DNA of 64,000 bases. Source: Pseudoalteromonas arctica A 37-1-2. Lineage in GTDB: Bacteria; Pseudomonadota; Gammaproteobacteria; Enterobacterales; Alteromonadaceae. Each line of letters opens with the position of its first letter. Within the stretch, counting starts at the first letter, position 1. The stretch lies in NCBI RefSeq assembly GCF_000238395.3, contig NZ_CP011025.1:2170001-2234000 (forward strand), read 5' to 3'. The notes under the pieces are model-generated. The model was given only the letters and a program-made list of their open reading frames with translations, searched no databases and was not told the origin of the DNA. Shown here in pieces: positions 48,912-58,771 of this stretch. The translations under genes and the position numbers were made by a program.

Positions 48912-49431
48912 CTTGATTTATCCCTAGATAATTAGATTATTATTTTTTATGTATTACATTATTTAAATTCACATAAAAATTACTTATATAAATTAAATAA
49001 CACCTCTCAACCCACAAGAGAAACAAATTAATAACACAATAAAAACAAACTTACTAACTAAATGCGACAGCAATTAACAGAAAAATCGTCAGTAAAAACA
49101 ATAAATTAACATAAAAGCAAAGATAAAATCAAAAAACAGAATAGTGAACATATTATTCACAAAATGAAGCATGCATAGTTATCTACAAGGCTAATAAACC
49201 AAATTAAAAAACAGAGCTTAACATCAGCATGAAAAGACCTTAAAACCAAAATAGGAACAAAAATCACACAAATAATTCATGGCTCTCTAGTACATATAAT
49301 ACAGATTAGTTAGCATAAATATTCAAAGCAGATTTATCTCAACCCACATTGGTGCAAAAAACAAAATTAACTTTAGTTAAAAAAAAGCTTCAAATAGAAG
49401 CTTTTTTTCATATTTCGTAATTTTATAAAAC
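48912..49431. other. 520-bp AT-rich gap with terminator and receptor promoter
   Basis: Contains the glucoamylase terminator AAGCTTC-AAATA-GAAGCTT (49385-49403) with long A and T runs on both sides, working in both directions. The rest is very AT-rich and must hold the TonB receptor promoter. An imperfect palindrome GTGAACATATTATTCAC lies at about 49144. Neither sugar operator of this region occurs here, so the receptor may be controlled differently. Confidence 0.6.
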
Positions 49432-51837
49432 CTAATTAAGAGACTCGGCAACCACCGGATAATAGTCCCAAACTTGTTTATCACTGAGTGAGCGTACAAG
49501 CTTGATGTATTCTGCGTGTGTCCAAGCCAGAGGTGTTGCTGAGTTTGTGCCCTCGCCTAATTCATAACCTGCTTTATTTACGCCAACGCCATCCCATACT
49601 TGCTCAGGTAGCATCATTCCGCTATTAGCAAATTGCTCTAGCCCTTTTACGTAACTATTTTTAATGTCCGCTTGTTTTGCATCATCTAGCGTATTATTTG
49701 CGTTTGCGGCCGCTATTTCATAGTGTCCGCGTTCGCCTGTAAAAAATGGCCATACACGACCACGTTGGCCTGGCGTATTGCTCCCGCTTTCGGCGTAATT
49801 AGTACCTGTGGTTTCATCTTCACCGTAACCGTCGTTGCCATAACGGCGATAGCCTGCAAATGTGCCGCTACCATCGGTAAAGTTAAAGCTGTATTTAACT
49901 TGTAAGTTATCTTCAAGCGTTTCGTCGTCATACTCAGGCAGGGTTTTAACTATACTTGAATCGTTGGCACTTCTTACTCCATAGCGGACTAATTCTAAAA
50001 AACCACCGTCTAAAATCTGCTTTTTGTTAAAACCTTCACGGCCATTGTTGGCGTTAATTTTAGTATTAGAGTTAGCGTCGGTGTCTTGACCGATACGAAT
50101 AAAATACTCGCCATCGGTGCTATCGCCTTTTAAATTACCTTCGGTGGTAAACATTTGCGATTCTATATTACTGTTGTACTTTTTAGCCGTTGCTAAATAA
50201 CGATCTGCATTTTGAGTATCACCACTGAGTGTTGCTATGTCACTGGCTGTTATAAGGCCAGCAACAACGGCAGCCGTTGTAGAGGGAGAATAACCACTTT
50301 GCTCTTCCCAGCGCTCTTGCTGTGTTGCAGGTGGAGTGATTTGCATGTCGTTCCATAAAATTTTAGCTCTTCCGCCATCAACTAAAAAGTCAGCTGCCGG
50401 TTTTAGCATGCGTGCGTACCAATCTTTAAGTTCGTTATCACTGAGTACGTTTGCTTGATGTAACTTCCACGCAAGCATAATTGGCATAGCCGTTTGATCT
50501 AGCTGTACCCCTACCCATTCAAGTTCACCATCAACATGTGTTTTTTGTAAAAACCATCCTGTATCACCATTGTTACCCGGGGTTTTGCTAGTAACTTGTA
50601 CTTTTTCAAGGTATTCGAAGGCCGTTTTTGCAGTCGCTGTATCGCCTAAGGCCATAAATGCCATAGCTACTTGATAAAAATCACGAACCCATACTGCTTT
50701 GTAACCAGTCGAACCCTCTTTGGCTGAAACAGTTTCACCCCAAGGATTAGAAAGTGAGGCAATGAGCGCACCCGCATTAGTTTTGTCTTCTTGCGCTTTT
50801 AGTACCATTGCACTGGTGTAAAGCAATTTACCGTCATCGGCTGTTTGCTTAACCATTGTATTTAATGGTTCAAGGCTTTGTAAATAATCTTCCCAGCCTA
50901 GCGCTTCACCTTTACCGTTGTAGGCATCAAGCACATTTTGATAACCTTTAGATAAGCTCTGTGCACCTTGTTGCTGGCTTTGCTGCTGCGTTTTACCAAA
51001 GCTTAGTGCTAAATCAAATGTGGTATTACTATCGATATTACCAAGCTCTGCCAGCAGAGTGACATTACCGGCCTTATCGCCGGTGTTTGAATATTTTTTG
51101 CTTAGTGTGTGTTGTTTTTTAAGTGAGGTGATGCCATCGCTCACACCTGTAAAGCCTACACTTTGCATTTTGAATGGCGTAGATGATTGCAACGTTAAAA
51201 AATTATCATCTTCCCATGCTACTAAGCCTTGCTCAGTGGTTTTTGCAAAATCACCTAAGCCGTTGTTGTTTATATAAGGATTAACAGCAACATACGCTTT
51301 CACGCCTTTAAGTGATGTATTAAAAATACTGCGTACAAACAATGTTTGTCCGTCAGGGTCGGTGAATATGTGTTTTTCGAGGGTAAAACGCCCTTTCTTA
51401 TCTGTACTTGTTACTTTGTAAGCAAGCGATAGTGGTCTGCCTTTATCGTCTTTATGTAAGTAATCAATTGTAACGTCTAAGTCGTCAGCTTCAGTGACTG
51501 TAAAATCTTTACCGGTTACTACAAACTGCATATCTTTAATTTGAGCTTGGTGAATGAGTCCAAACATAGTTTCGGTGATCATACCTTTGGCAATTGAAAA
51601 CCATACTTTTGATACTTCACCTGTCGCAGCATTGTTATTATATTGGCCGTTTTGGTATTGCTCAAAAGAAGTACCAATTCCGGTTTTACCCGCGTAAGCC
51701 CAATATGGTTCAGCACCTGGTGCGCCAGGAGCTGCTGAAACTGTAGCGTCAATATTTTCGTTATTCGTATTTTGTGCACCACAGGCTGTTAAGCCCAAAG
51801 TTAAAAGAGCGGTAGTAATAAGGTTATATTTTTTCAT
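49432..51837 (-). CDS. GH15 glucoamylase, lipoprotein
   Basis: Releases glucose from the non-reducing ends of starch and maltodextrins. 801 residues: lipoprotein signal MKKYNLITTALLTLGLTACG, an N-terminal beta-sandwich of the bacterial glucoamylase type (about 40-300), then an (alpha/alpha)6 barrel with KAVWVRDFYQVAMAF, ELEWVGVQLDQTAMPIMLAW, the catalytic acid in QERWEEQSGYSPST (about 508) and the base in PLAWTHAEYIKLVRSL (about 774). Last gene of an amylase-transporter-glucoamylase operon; its gap to the transporter is 10 bp. Probably outer-membrane or periplasmic. Confidence 0.92.
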   Translation of the reverse strand: MKKYNLITTALLTLGLTACGAQNTNNENIDATVSAAPGAPGAEPYWAYAGKTGIGTSFEQYQNGQYNNNAATGEVSKVWFSIAKGMITETMFGLIHQAQIKDMQFVVTGKDFTVTEADDLDVTIDYLHKDDKGRPLSLAYKVTSTDKKGRFTLEKHIFTDPDGQTLFVRSIFNTSLKGVKAYVAVNPYINNNGLGDFAKTTEQGLVAWEDDNFLTLQSSTPFKMQSVGFTGVSDGITSLKKQHTLSKKYSNTGDKAGNVTLLAELGNIDSNTTFDLALSFGKTQQQSQQQGAQSLSKGYQNVLDAYNGKGEALGWEDYLQSLEPLNTMVKQTADDGKLLYTSAMVLKAQEDKTNAGALIASLSNPWGETVSAKEGSTGYKAVWVRDFYQVAMAFMALGDTATAKTAFEYLEKVQVTSKTPGNNGDTGWFLQKTHVDGELEWVGVQLDQTAMPIMLAWKLHQANVLSDNELKDWYARMLKPAADFLVDGGRAKILWNDMQITPPATQQERWEEQSGYSPSTTAAVVAGLITASDIATLSGDTQNADRYLATAKKYNSNIESQMFTTEGNLKGDSTDGEYFIRIGQDTDANSNTKINANNGREGFNKKQILDGGFLELVRYGVRSANDSSIVKTLPEYDDETLEDNLQVKYSFNFTDGSGTFAGYRRYGNDGYGEDETTGTNYAESGSNTPGQRGRVWPFFTGERGHYEIAAANANNTLDDAKQADIKNSYVKGLEQFANSGMMLPEQVWDGVGVNKAGYELGEGTNSATPLAWTHAEYIKLVRSLSDKQVWDYYPVVAESLN

Positions 51838-51847
51838 TGTGTGACCC

Positions 51848-53353
51848 TTAGTTTGAATTTTTAACGCGCATTACAGCAATCGCAGCAACAACGAATGATG
51901 CAGCACCAATTAATAATGCGTAAATAGGCTGGTTAGAAAATACGTGGCGTAAAATAAGCCCTAAAATACTAGCAGCAAGCAATTGCGGTATAACAATAAA
52001 GAAGTTAAAAATACCCATATACACGCCCATTTTATTACTCGGTAGTGCGTTACTTAACATTGCATAAGGAAGCGATAAAATAGAAGCCCATGCAAAGCCA
52101 ACGCCTATCATTGGAATAAGAAGCATTTTTGGATCTGTTATAAACATAAAGCTCGCAAGGCCCAATGCGCCTAGTAATAAGTTAAAGCAATGTGCGCCTT
52201 TTAAGCCCATCTTTTTAACTAAGAATGGAATACACATAGCGGCAATAGCCGCAAAGCCATTGTAAGCTGCAAATAAAATACCGACCCAATCAGCCCCATC
52301 GTTAAAGGCTTTACTTGTTGCATCACTGCTGCCGTAATGAAAGCTTGTTACTGCGGCTGTGGTGTATATCCACATAGCAAACAACGTAAACCAGCTAAAA
52401 AACTGCACCCAAGCAAGCTGCTTCATTGCCTCTGGCATGGTAAATACATCTTGTACTACTTGGTAAAAACCGCCTTGTATTTTGTTAGCAGCCTTTAATG
52501 CGCTTGCTATCCACTGCACAATACCAAACGCTAGTAAGCCACCAGCAAGTAGGTATAACTCTTTTTCAAGCGATAAACCCATTACTAATGCAAGGGTTGC
52601 TAAACCTAGCACCACAAAAATAATGGCACCTTTATTGAAGTTGATATCTACTAATGCTGTGTTAGTCGGTTTGGCAGTGTGGTTTTCAAAAGCAGCTAAT
52701 TGCTCAGGGCTATATTCTTTGGTTCGCATAACTGTCCAAAGAACTGCGACTAGCAATACGACCCCACCCCAATAAAATGAATATTTAACAGATTCAGGGA
52801 TTTGCCCTGGCGCAGCGGTATTACTTACGTCAAACCAATTGGTCATCATCCATGGTAGCGCTGAGGCTAATACCGCACCAATACCAATAAAAAAGCTTTG
52901 CAAGCCATAGCCCGTAGCACGTTGTTTTTCTGGCAGGTTATCGCCTACAAGTGCTCTAAAAGGTTCCATAGTGACATTGATTGAGGCATCCATAATCCAT
53001 AACATACCTGCAGCAATCCAAAGGGTTGGTGAATGCGGCATGATAAAGAGTGAAATAGTAGTAAGTACCGCCCCTATGAAAAAGAATGGACGACGACGAC
53101 CAAAACGCCCCCATGTTTTATCACTCCAATAACCAATTATTGGTTGCACTATTAAGCCCGTTAGCGGTGCTGCAACCCATAAAATAGGAATATCATCCAC
53201 TTGTGCGCCTAGGGTTTGAAAAATACGGCTCACATTGCCGTTTTGTAGTGCAAAACCAAATTGAATACCTAAAAAGCCAAAGCACATATTCCATATTTGC
53301 CAGAAACTTAGATTTGGTTTGTTGCTGTCATAATTATTATTTTGATTATTCAT
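51848..53353 (-). CDS. MFS sugar transporter, SLC45/maltose type
   Basis: 501 residues with 12 transmembrane helices. Family signature GLIVQPIIGYWSDKTWGRFGRRRPFF (positions about 69-94) includes the RFGRRRP loop of SUT/SLC45-like proteins, here joined to a proton-coupled maltose or maltodextrin uptake role common in Alteromonadales and Caulobacter. Overlaps the upstream amylase gene by 8 bp and precedes the glucoamylase. Carries short oligosaccharides across the inner membrane; exact chain length unknown. Confidence 0.88.
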   Translation of the reverse strand: MNNQNNNYDSNKPNLSFWQIWNMCFGFLGIQFGFALQNGNVSRIFQTLGAQVDDIPILWVAAPLTGLIVQPIIGYWSDKTWGRFGRRRPFFFIGAVLTTISLFIMPHSPTLWIAAGMLWIMDASINVTMEPFRALVGDNLPEKQRATGYGLQSFFIGIGAVLASALPWMMTNWFDVSNTAAPGQIPESVKYSFYWGGVVLLVAVLWTVMRTKEYSPEQLAAFENHTAKPTNTALVDINFNKGAIIFVVLGLATLALVMGLSLEKELYLLAGGLLAFGIVQWIASALKAANKIQGGFYQVVQDVFTMPEAMKQLAWVQFFSWFTLFAMWIYTTAAVTSFHYGSSDATSKAFNDGADWVGILFAAYNGFAAIAAMCIPFLVKKMGLKGAHCFNLLLGALGLASFMFITDPKMLLIPMIGVGFAWASILSLPYAMLSNALPSNKMGVYMGIFNFFIVIPQLLAASILGLILRHVFSNQPIYALLIGAASFVVAAIAVMRVKNSN

Positions 53354-55205
53354 GATTAGCCTTATTAGTTAAAACTGCGCTACTAAATGCATCTAGCGAA
53401 AGCATAAGCTTTGTAACTTCTTTGTCAGTGATGATCTTTACCGTGTTTTGTTCAAGTAAGTCGTGTAGCGGTTTATTTCGCTCAAAGGTATTTGCTTGCT
53501 CTGGTGTTAAATTAATTAATACCGTTTGTGGCTCCTCACTAAAATTACTAAAAACATAAACAGATTGCTGTCCCAGCGAGCGTACAAAACCAACAACGCG
53601 TTCGCTATTGCTAAGTGAAAGCTCTGACATGGTTCCACCTACAACAGCGGGCAAACTATTAAGAGCCATTATTGATTTATAATAATCACGAAGTGATGCT
53701 TGCTCGCTCGATAAGTTAGCGCCGTCGAATTTGCCGTTGTTCATCCATGCTTGATGCGCTGGTACACCAATATAGTCAAAAATACTGGTGCGAGTAGATG
53801 TGCCAAAACCTGCGTTTTCAGATCCGTCCTCCCCCACATCTTGGGCAAAATATAATAAAGTAGGTGCGCGACTCATTAAGCTAGAAACGACCATTGCTGG
53901 TTTCCCCCAGCGTGCATCACCTGCAAAATCAGGGCTAGCAATGCGTTGTTCGTCGTGATTTTCTAAAAAGTGCAGCATGTGCGCTTCAATATCAGCCACT
54001 TGGCTTTGGGCTGCAAAAATAGTATTAGCCGCTTGCTTACCCTGCATAATGGCTTTTAATGTGTCGTAAAAGCCGACTTTGTCATACAAGTAATCCATTT
54101 TTCCTTGCTGAATATACGCTCTGTACATTTGTGGGTTGTAAACTTCAGCCAATAAAAACGCATCGGGCTTTTGCATTTTTATTGATGAATTTAAAAAGCT
54201 CCAAAATTCAACCGGCACCATTTCGGCCATATCGTACCTAAAACCATCAACGCCTTTATCAAGCCAGTAAAGAGTGATATCTCTAAATTTATACCAGCTA
54301 TTAGGCAGTTCCTTATTTTGCCAAAACGCATAATGAGCGCGATAATCTTGGTTTTCTAACTCTTTAGGTAATACAGGAAAGTCATAGCTGCCATCAGGCT
54401 TAACGCCATAATTCACTCTTACGGTTTCGTACCAATCGTTAATATCTGGCTTGGGTGCACGCGCGCCATTCCCCGTCCATTTCGCTGGCGTTTCATCAAA
54501 AAAACCGTCAGCTAAAGGGTGAGTATTACCCCCTAAAACTGTATAGCTTTGTGATGTTGGAACCTGAAAAGACTGACCTGGTACATAATAAAAGTTATTA
54601 TTTTTATCGTACTCTTTGCTGGTGTCGTCTTGCTCACCAAAGTCTTTTATTCCTTTGGGTTTTGCTACTGATTTATAATTACGAGCCACATGGTTAGGTA
54701 CAATATCTATAACCACTTTCATGCCATGCTCATGAGTGCGCTCAATCAGATCACTAAACTCACCCATTCTATTAGTCACATTTATGGCTAAATCTGGGTT
54801 TACGTCGTAGTAATCTTTTATTGCATAAGGTGAACCTGCACGGCCTTTAACTACATCAGGGTCGTCTTGCGTAATCCCATACTCGGTATAATCGCCCACT
54901 AGCGCATGATGTAAAACACCGGTATACCAAACATGGGTCGTACCCAATTCTTTAATACCTTTAAGTGCAGCATCGTTAAAGTCGGCAAATTTACCTACGC
55001 CATTTTGCTCTTTTGTACCCCAGGGCACATTCGCGGTCTGTGTGTTACCAAATAAGCGTGTAAATACTTGGTATACAACAGGCTTTGTTAACTCATTTTG
55101 CGCCTGTTTAGGCGCTTGCTGTTGTTCGGTTTCATTATTGTCTGAGCACGCACTTGTTATAAGTGCGCTACACAGTAATGCGGGTACATAAACTGATTTT
55201 TTCAT
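53346..55205 (-). CDS. GH13 alpha-amylase, lipoprotein
   Basis: 619 residues with a lipoprotein signal (lipobox ITSAC). The GH13 catalytic barrel has region I VVIDIVPNH (about 165), region II GFRYDMAEM with the nucleophile Asp (about 320), region III LLAEVYNP with the acid Glu (about 350) and region IV FLENHDEQR (about 415). A C-terminal beta domain follows (about 520-600). Cuts alpha-1,4-glucans outside the inner membrane. First gene of the operon; a TGCATACGTATTCA operator lies 68 bp before its start. Confidence 0.92.
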   Translation of the reverse strand: MKKSVYVPALLCSALITSACSDNNETEQQQAPKQAQNELTKPVVYQVFTRLFGNTQTANVPWGTKEQNGVGKFADFNDAALKGIKELGTTHVWYTGVLHHALVGDYTEYGITQDDPDVVKGRAGSPYAIKDYYDVNPDLAINVTNRMGEFSDLIERTHEHGMKVVIDIVPNHVARNYKSVAKPKGIKDFGEQDDTSKEYDKNNNFYYVPGQSFQVPTSQSYTVLGGNTHPLADGFFDETPAKWTGNGARAPKPDINDWYETVRVNYGVKPDGSYDFPVLPKELENQDYRAHYAFWQNKELPNSWYKFRDITLYWLDKGVDGFRYDMAEMVPVEFWSFLNSSIKMQKPDAFLLAEVYNPQMYRAYIQQGKMDYLYDKVGFYDTLKAIMQGKQAANTIFAAQSQVADIEAHMLHFLENHDEQRIASPDFAGDARWGKPAMVVSSLMSRAPTLLYFAQDVGEDGSENAGFGTSTRTSIFDYIGVPAHQAWMNNGKFDGANLSSEQASLRDYYKSIMALNSLPAVVGGTMSELSLSNSERVVGFVRSLGQQSVYVFSNFSEEPQTVLINLTPEQANTFERNKPLHDLLEQNTVKIITDKEVTKLMLSLDAFSSAVLTNKANHE

Positions 55206-55272
55206 TGTGTGTCTTTTTGTCAGTAGTGTTATAGCTTTATACTAAAGATATCTGCAGCAAGCATACAGTTGC

Positions 55273-55286
55273 TGCATACGTATTCA
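55273..55286. promoter_or_regulatory. Starch-regulon operator before the amylase operon
   Basis: TGCATACGTATTCA, one mismatch from the perfect palindrome TGCATACGTATGCA at 62095 and identical to the site at 61680. Central CG, LacI-type. A further half-site GCATAC lies at about 55260. Controls the amylase, transporter and glucoamylase genes. Confidence 0.8.
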
Positions 55287-55295
55287 CTTAAACAT

Positions 55296-57146
55296 TCACG
55301 GCGTATTAATCACTAATACCGTAGCAGTCATTGGCTCTAAGTTAATACTGTTAGTTAGTTTAAAAGTGTGTTGTGTGAATAATGCCTGCGCATTGGCATT
55401 TTTTGGTATAACTTCTTGCATGTAATCAAGATTATGCTTTTGTGTTACTTTGTTTTTATTCATAAAAACTAATACTGTTTGCGTATCACTAACGCGAGCA
55501 TAACTATAAACACCATTGTTCGGACTGAAATGAACGAGCTTACCCTTTGCAAGCGCCGGGCTTTGCTTTCTAAAGTTAAGTAGCGTGCTTATAGTTTCGT
55601 GCATATCGCGCTGATCTTTACTTAACCCGACTCCAGTAAACGCATTAGCGTTTTGATTTTTGAACCCACCTGGAAAATCAATGCGTATATCACCATGATC
55701 TTTACTCGGCGTATTATCCAATAATATTTCGGTTCCATAATATATTTGAGCAATGCCGCGCGTTGTTAAAAACAAAGTCATCGCCATTTTAGTTTTAGCT
55801 AAGTCTTGCCCAAGCTCCGTATATACACGGCTCATATCGTGGTTATCAGCAAACACCATAATGTTATTGGTGTCTGGGTATAAAAAATCGTTAGCTAATG
55901 ACTGATATACTTTAACCCAGCCTGTGCTCCAACCCTCATCTTCATTTAAAGCTCGAATTACCGCCTCTTGCAACGAAAAGTCCATCACACTGGGTAAGCT
56001 TGACACATACCCATCTTGATTTACTTTACCGCGCTGCCAATACGACGCTATTGCAGGGTTTGAAGTCCACTCTTCGCCAACAATATTAAAGTGTGGGTAT
56101 TCATCCATAATGGCCTTGGTCCAATCACTTAAAAACGCTTTATCTGAGTAAGAGTAAGTATCAACTCTAATACCGCTTAAATCTGCGTATTCAATCCACC
56201 AAATTGCATTTTGAATTAAATACTCATTTAATAATGGTTGGCGCTGGTTTAAATCGGGCATGCTAGCGACAAACCAACCATCGCTAAACTGGCGTTTATC
56301 GTAGTTACTTGCGTGTGGATCTTGAATTGTTTGGCGCGCATGGCTTGTGGCATTTTTGCCATTTTCAAACTGCCCATTAAAGTTAATCCAATCTTGAGTT
56401 GGTTTATCCTTCATCCACGGGTGCTCAGCACCAAAGTGATTAAGCACCATATCCATAACAAGCCCAATGCCCTGCTCTTTAGCCTTTATTGATAACGTTT
56501 TGTATAAATTATTTGATCCCATTCGCGGATCAACGTTGTAAAAGTCTGTAATCGCGTAACCATGATAAGAGTAATCTGGCATGTTGTTTTCAAGCACTGG
56601 AGTAAGCCAAAGCTGTGTTACACCTAAATTATTTAAATACGGTAATGCGTTAATAACACCTTGAATATCCCCTCCATGTCGCCCGCCTTTAAAACCTGGA
56701 TTTACAGCTTCTAGCATGCTTTTAACGGTGTCATTTGTGGAGTCGCCATTTACAAAGCGATCTGGGTTAATTAAATATAAAGCATCTGCACTTGTGAAAC
56801 CTTGGCGTTGCGCGCTATTTTTATCTCGGGTAAATAAAGGAAACTCAAAGCTATGCGCTGTATTAGTGCTGTTAAACTTGAGCGTTCCTGCTTTGGCGTT
56901 ATCGCTAATATTTAAATGAAGGAAAGCATAATTAGGGTTGTCGGTACGTGTTACGTTATTAAGTTCAACCCCTTTATACTTATCTAATTTAAATTCTTCG
57001 TTAGCTATATTTTGCTCATGCACGAGTACTGTAATGTTATTTTTATTCATTCCGACCCACCAATTGGCAGGCTCTACATTAAGTGCATAACTAAAGCTTG
57101 GTAAGCTACATGCGCTTACTAGTAAAAGTGTGTTTAAAAATCGCAT
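55296..57146 (-). CDS. GH13 cyclomaltodextrinase/neopullulanase-like enzyme, exported
   Basis: 616 residues with a Sec signal peptide (MRFLNTLLLVSACSLPSFSY, cleaved near YA-LNV). An N-terminal immunoglobulin-like domain (about 20-120, of the cyclomaltodextrinase type) precedes a GH13 barrel: MDMVLNHFG (about 230), GIRVDTYSYSD (about 325), VGEEWT (about 354) and FADNHD (about 433). Likely acts in the periplasm on maltodextrins, cyclodextrins or pullulan fragments. Lies 2 bp after the halogenase homologue, so it is in the same transcript. Confidence 0.9.
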   Translation of the reverse strand: MRFLNTLLLVSACSLPSFSYALNVEPANWWVGMNKNNITVLVHEQNIANEEFKLDKYKGVELNNVTRTDNPNYAFLHLNISDNAKAGTLKFNSTNTAHSFEFPLFTRDKNSAQRQGFTSADALYLINPDRFVNGDSTNDTVKSMLEAVNPGFKGGRHGGDIQGVINALPYLNNLGVTQLWLTPVLENNMPDYSYHGYAITDFYNVDPRMGSNNLYKTLSIKAKEQGIGLVMDMVLNHFGAEHPWMKDKPTQDWINFNGQFENGKNATSHARQTIQDPHASNYDKRQFSDGWFVASMPDLNQRQPLLNEYLIQNAIWWIEYADLSGIRVDTYSYSDKAFLSDWTKAIMDEYPHFNIVGEEWTSNPAIASYWQRGKVNQDGYVSSLPSVMDFSLQEAVIRALNEDEGWSTGWVKVYQSLANDFLYPDTNNIMVFADNHDMSRVYTELGQDLAKTKMAMTLFLTTRGIAQIYYGTEILLDNTPSKDHGDIRIDFPGGFKNQNANAFTGVGLSKDQRDMHETISTLLNFRKQSPALAKGKLVHFSPNNGVYSYARVSDTQTVLVFMNKNKVTQKHNLDYMQEVIPKNANAQALFTQHTFKLTNSINLEPMTATVLVINTP

Positions 57147-57148
57147 TG

Positions 57149-58639
57149 TTATACCTTTTTAATGCTGGCTAAAAAATTCTGGTGAGTTGGTAATTGCGTT
57201 ACAGTTGAGCTGATCAACGTTTTTAAAGTAGAGAATAAATCGCTCAGTTGATCATCACTTAGTGAATCAACAATACTGTTATAGTCATCAGGGATAAGCC
57301 CTTGCCCTATCATGACTTGCTGCCAAGCAACTTCGGCGAATAGTTCATCATCTTCACGTATTACTTTGCCTGTGTGTTTAAATAAATTCAGTTTATGGGT
57401 AAGGGAATTTGGTATATCCATTTGCATGCATTGACGCCAAAACGGGGAGTCTTGTCGCTCGGTGAGTTTATAATGCAAAATAATAAAATCACGTATGTGT
57501 TCTAATTCAATAACGCTTTGTTTATTAAACTCCGTTACTAACGCATCGCTAATACCGTTGTGTGGAAATAGCTTAATTAAACGCGTAACCGCAGTTTGAA
57601 TTAAATGAATACTGGTTGACTCTAGCGGCTCTAAAAAACCACTTGAGAGGCCAACCGACACCACATTTTTATGCCATTGCTTTAAACGCCGACCTGTTTT
57701 GAATTTTATAATACGGGGCTCTGTAATTGGCTCAGCGGGTAAGCTTTTTAGCAGTAACTGCTTAGCATCATCATCTGACAAGTATCTACTGCAATAAACA
57801 AGGCCATTACCAATACGATTTTGCAGTGGTATTTGCCATTGCCAACCAGCACTATGTGCAATAGATCGCGTATAGGGCTTAAGCTCATGAGTACTTTTTG
57901 TTTGTACGGCTACTGCACTATCGCATGGTAAGTAATGAGACCAATCAATAAACCCTGTATTTAGTGTTTGTTCAATTAATAGTGCACGCAGCCCGGTGCA
58001 ATCTATAAATAAATCCCCACTAATTTGACTGTCGTTATCCAGTGCTAGGCTTTTAACATTGCCTGTATCGCATTGTTCAACATGGCTTATTTTTGCATCT
58101 ATGTGTTTAACACCGCGCGATATAGCCAACTTTTTTAAGTATTCAGCGTAAAGCGTCGCATCAAAATGATATGCGTAACTCAGCCCAGGTAGTTGGGTAT
58201 TAGGAATTGTATTGAGGGGTGCAAATTTATGCTGTTTAGCCGCTTGGTAATTGAGTGAAAAATCCCATAAGTCGTCTTCGCAACCCGTAATTTGACCTTT
58301 TAACCAAAAGTTATAAAAATCGCAAAAGGGAAAGTTTTTACCTAACGAGCCAAACGCATGCATGTAGCTATGCCCTGGCGTTTTCCAGTTTTCGAACTCA
58401 ATACCTAATTTTATTGAAGCATTAGTAGCATTAATAAAATCTTGCTCGTTTATACCCAGCGCGTTATTAAGTTGAATAATGGGCGGTATCGTTGCTTCAC
58501 CCACTCCTACCGTACCAATAGCTGATGATTCTATTAGTGTGATATTAATTACTTTACCTAACACTTTATTAAGCAGTGCTGCTGTTATCCACCCTGCGGT
58601 ACCACCGCCTGCAATTACGACATGTTTTATTGGTTTCAT
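57149..58639 (-). CDS. Flavin-dependent tryptophan-halogenase family protein
   Basis: 496 residues. FAD motif [15 protein letters not shown] (11-25), the halogenase signature GWQWQIP (about 272-278), GEATIPP, and Lys77 in [12 protein letters not shown] at the place of the essential PrnA lysine. This supports a working FADH2/HOCl chemistry, but the substrate is unlikely to be free tryptophan. Start at the ATG four codons after a GTG. It sits between a TonB receptor and a GH13 gene with a 2-bp gap to the latter. Homologues recur in TonB/polysaccharide loci of Alteromonadales and Caulobacter with no proven job. Confidence 0.88.
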   Translation of the reverse strand: MKPIKHVVIAGGGTAGWITAALLNKVLGKVINITLIESSAIGTVGVGEATIPPIIQLNNALGINEQDFINATNASIKLGIEFENWKTPGHSYMHAFGSLGKNFPFCDFYNFWLKGQITGCEDDLWDFSLNYQAAKQHKFAPLNTIPNTQLPGLSYAYHFDATLYAEYLKKLAISRGVKHIDAKISHVEQCDTGNVKSLALDNDSQISGDLFIDCTGLRALLIEQTLNTGFIDWSHYLPCDSAVAVQTKSTHELKPYTRSIAHSAGWQWQIPLQNRIGNGLVYCSRYLSDDDAKQLLLKSLPAEPITEPRIIKFKTGRRLKQWHKNVVSVGLSSGFLEPLESTSIHLIQTAVTRLIKLFPHNGISDALVTEFNKQSVIELEHIRDFIILHYKLTERQDSPFWRQCMQMDIPNSLTHKLNLFKHTGKVIREDDELFAEVAWQQVMIGQGLIPDDYNSIVDSLSDDQLSDLFSTLKTLISSTVTQLPTHQNFLASIKKV

Positions 58640-58721
58640 ATTATTGCCCACGCTTTAATACAGCGCTCAATAAACTTAATTAAGCTAATTGGTATTAATC
58701 AGTGTTTGATAAACTAGCTAT

Positions 58722-58755
58722 AAAAAAGCCCTTGTAAAATAAATCACAAGGGCTT
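58722..58755 (-). terminator. Terminator after the maltodextrin TonB receptor
   Basis: AAGCCCTTGT (58726-58735) and ACAAGGGCTT (58746-58755), with a T-run on the minus strand. Separates the receptor from the halogenase-GH13 genes; partial read-through would set receptor levels above the rest. Confidence 0.87.
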
Positions 58756-58771
58756 CTACACACAACTTTTA

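Noticed and set aside
57149..58639. Halogenase as part of a natural-product cluster
   Set aside because: No peptide synthetase, polyketide synthase or tailoring genes nearby; all neighbours are starch-use genes.
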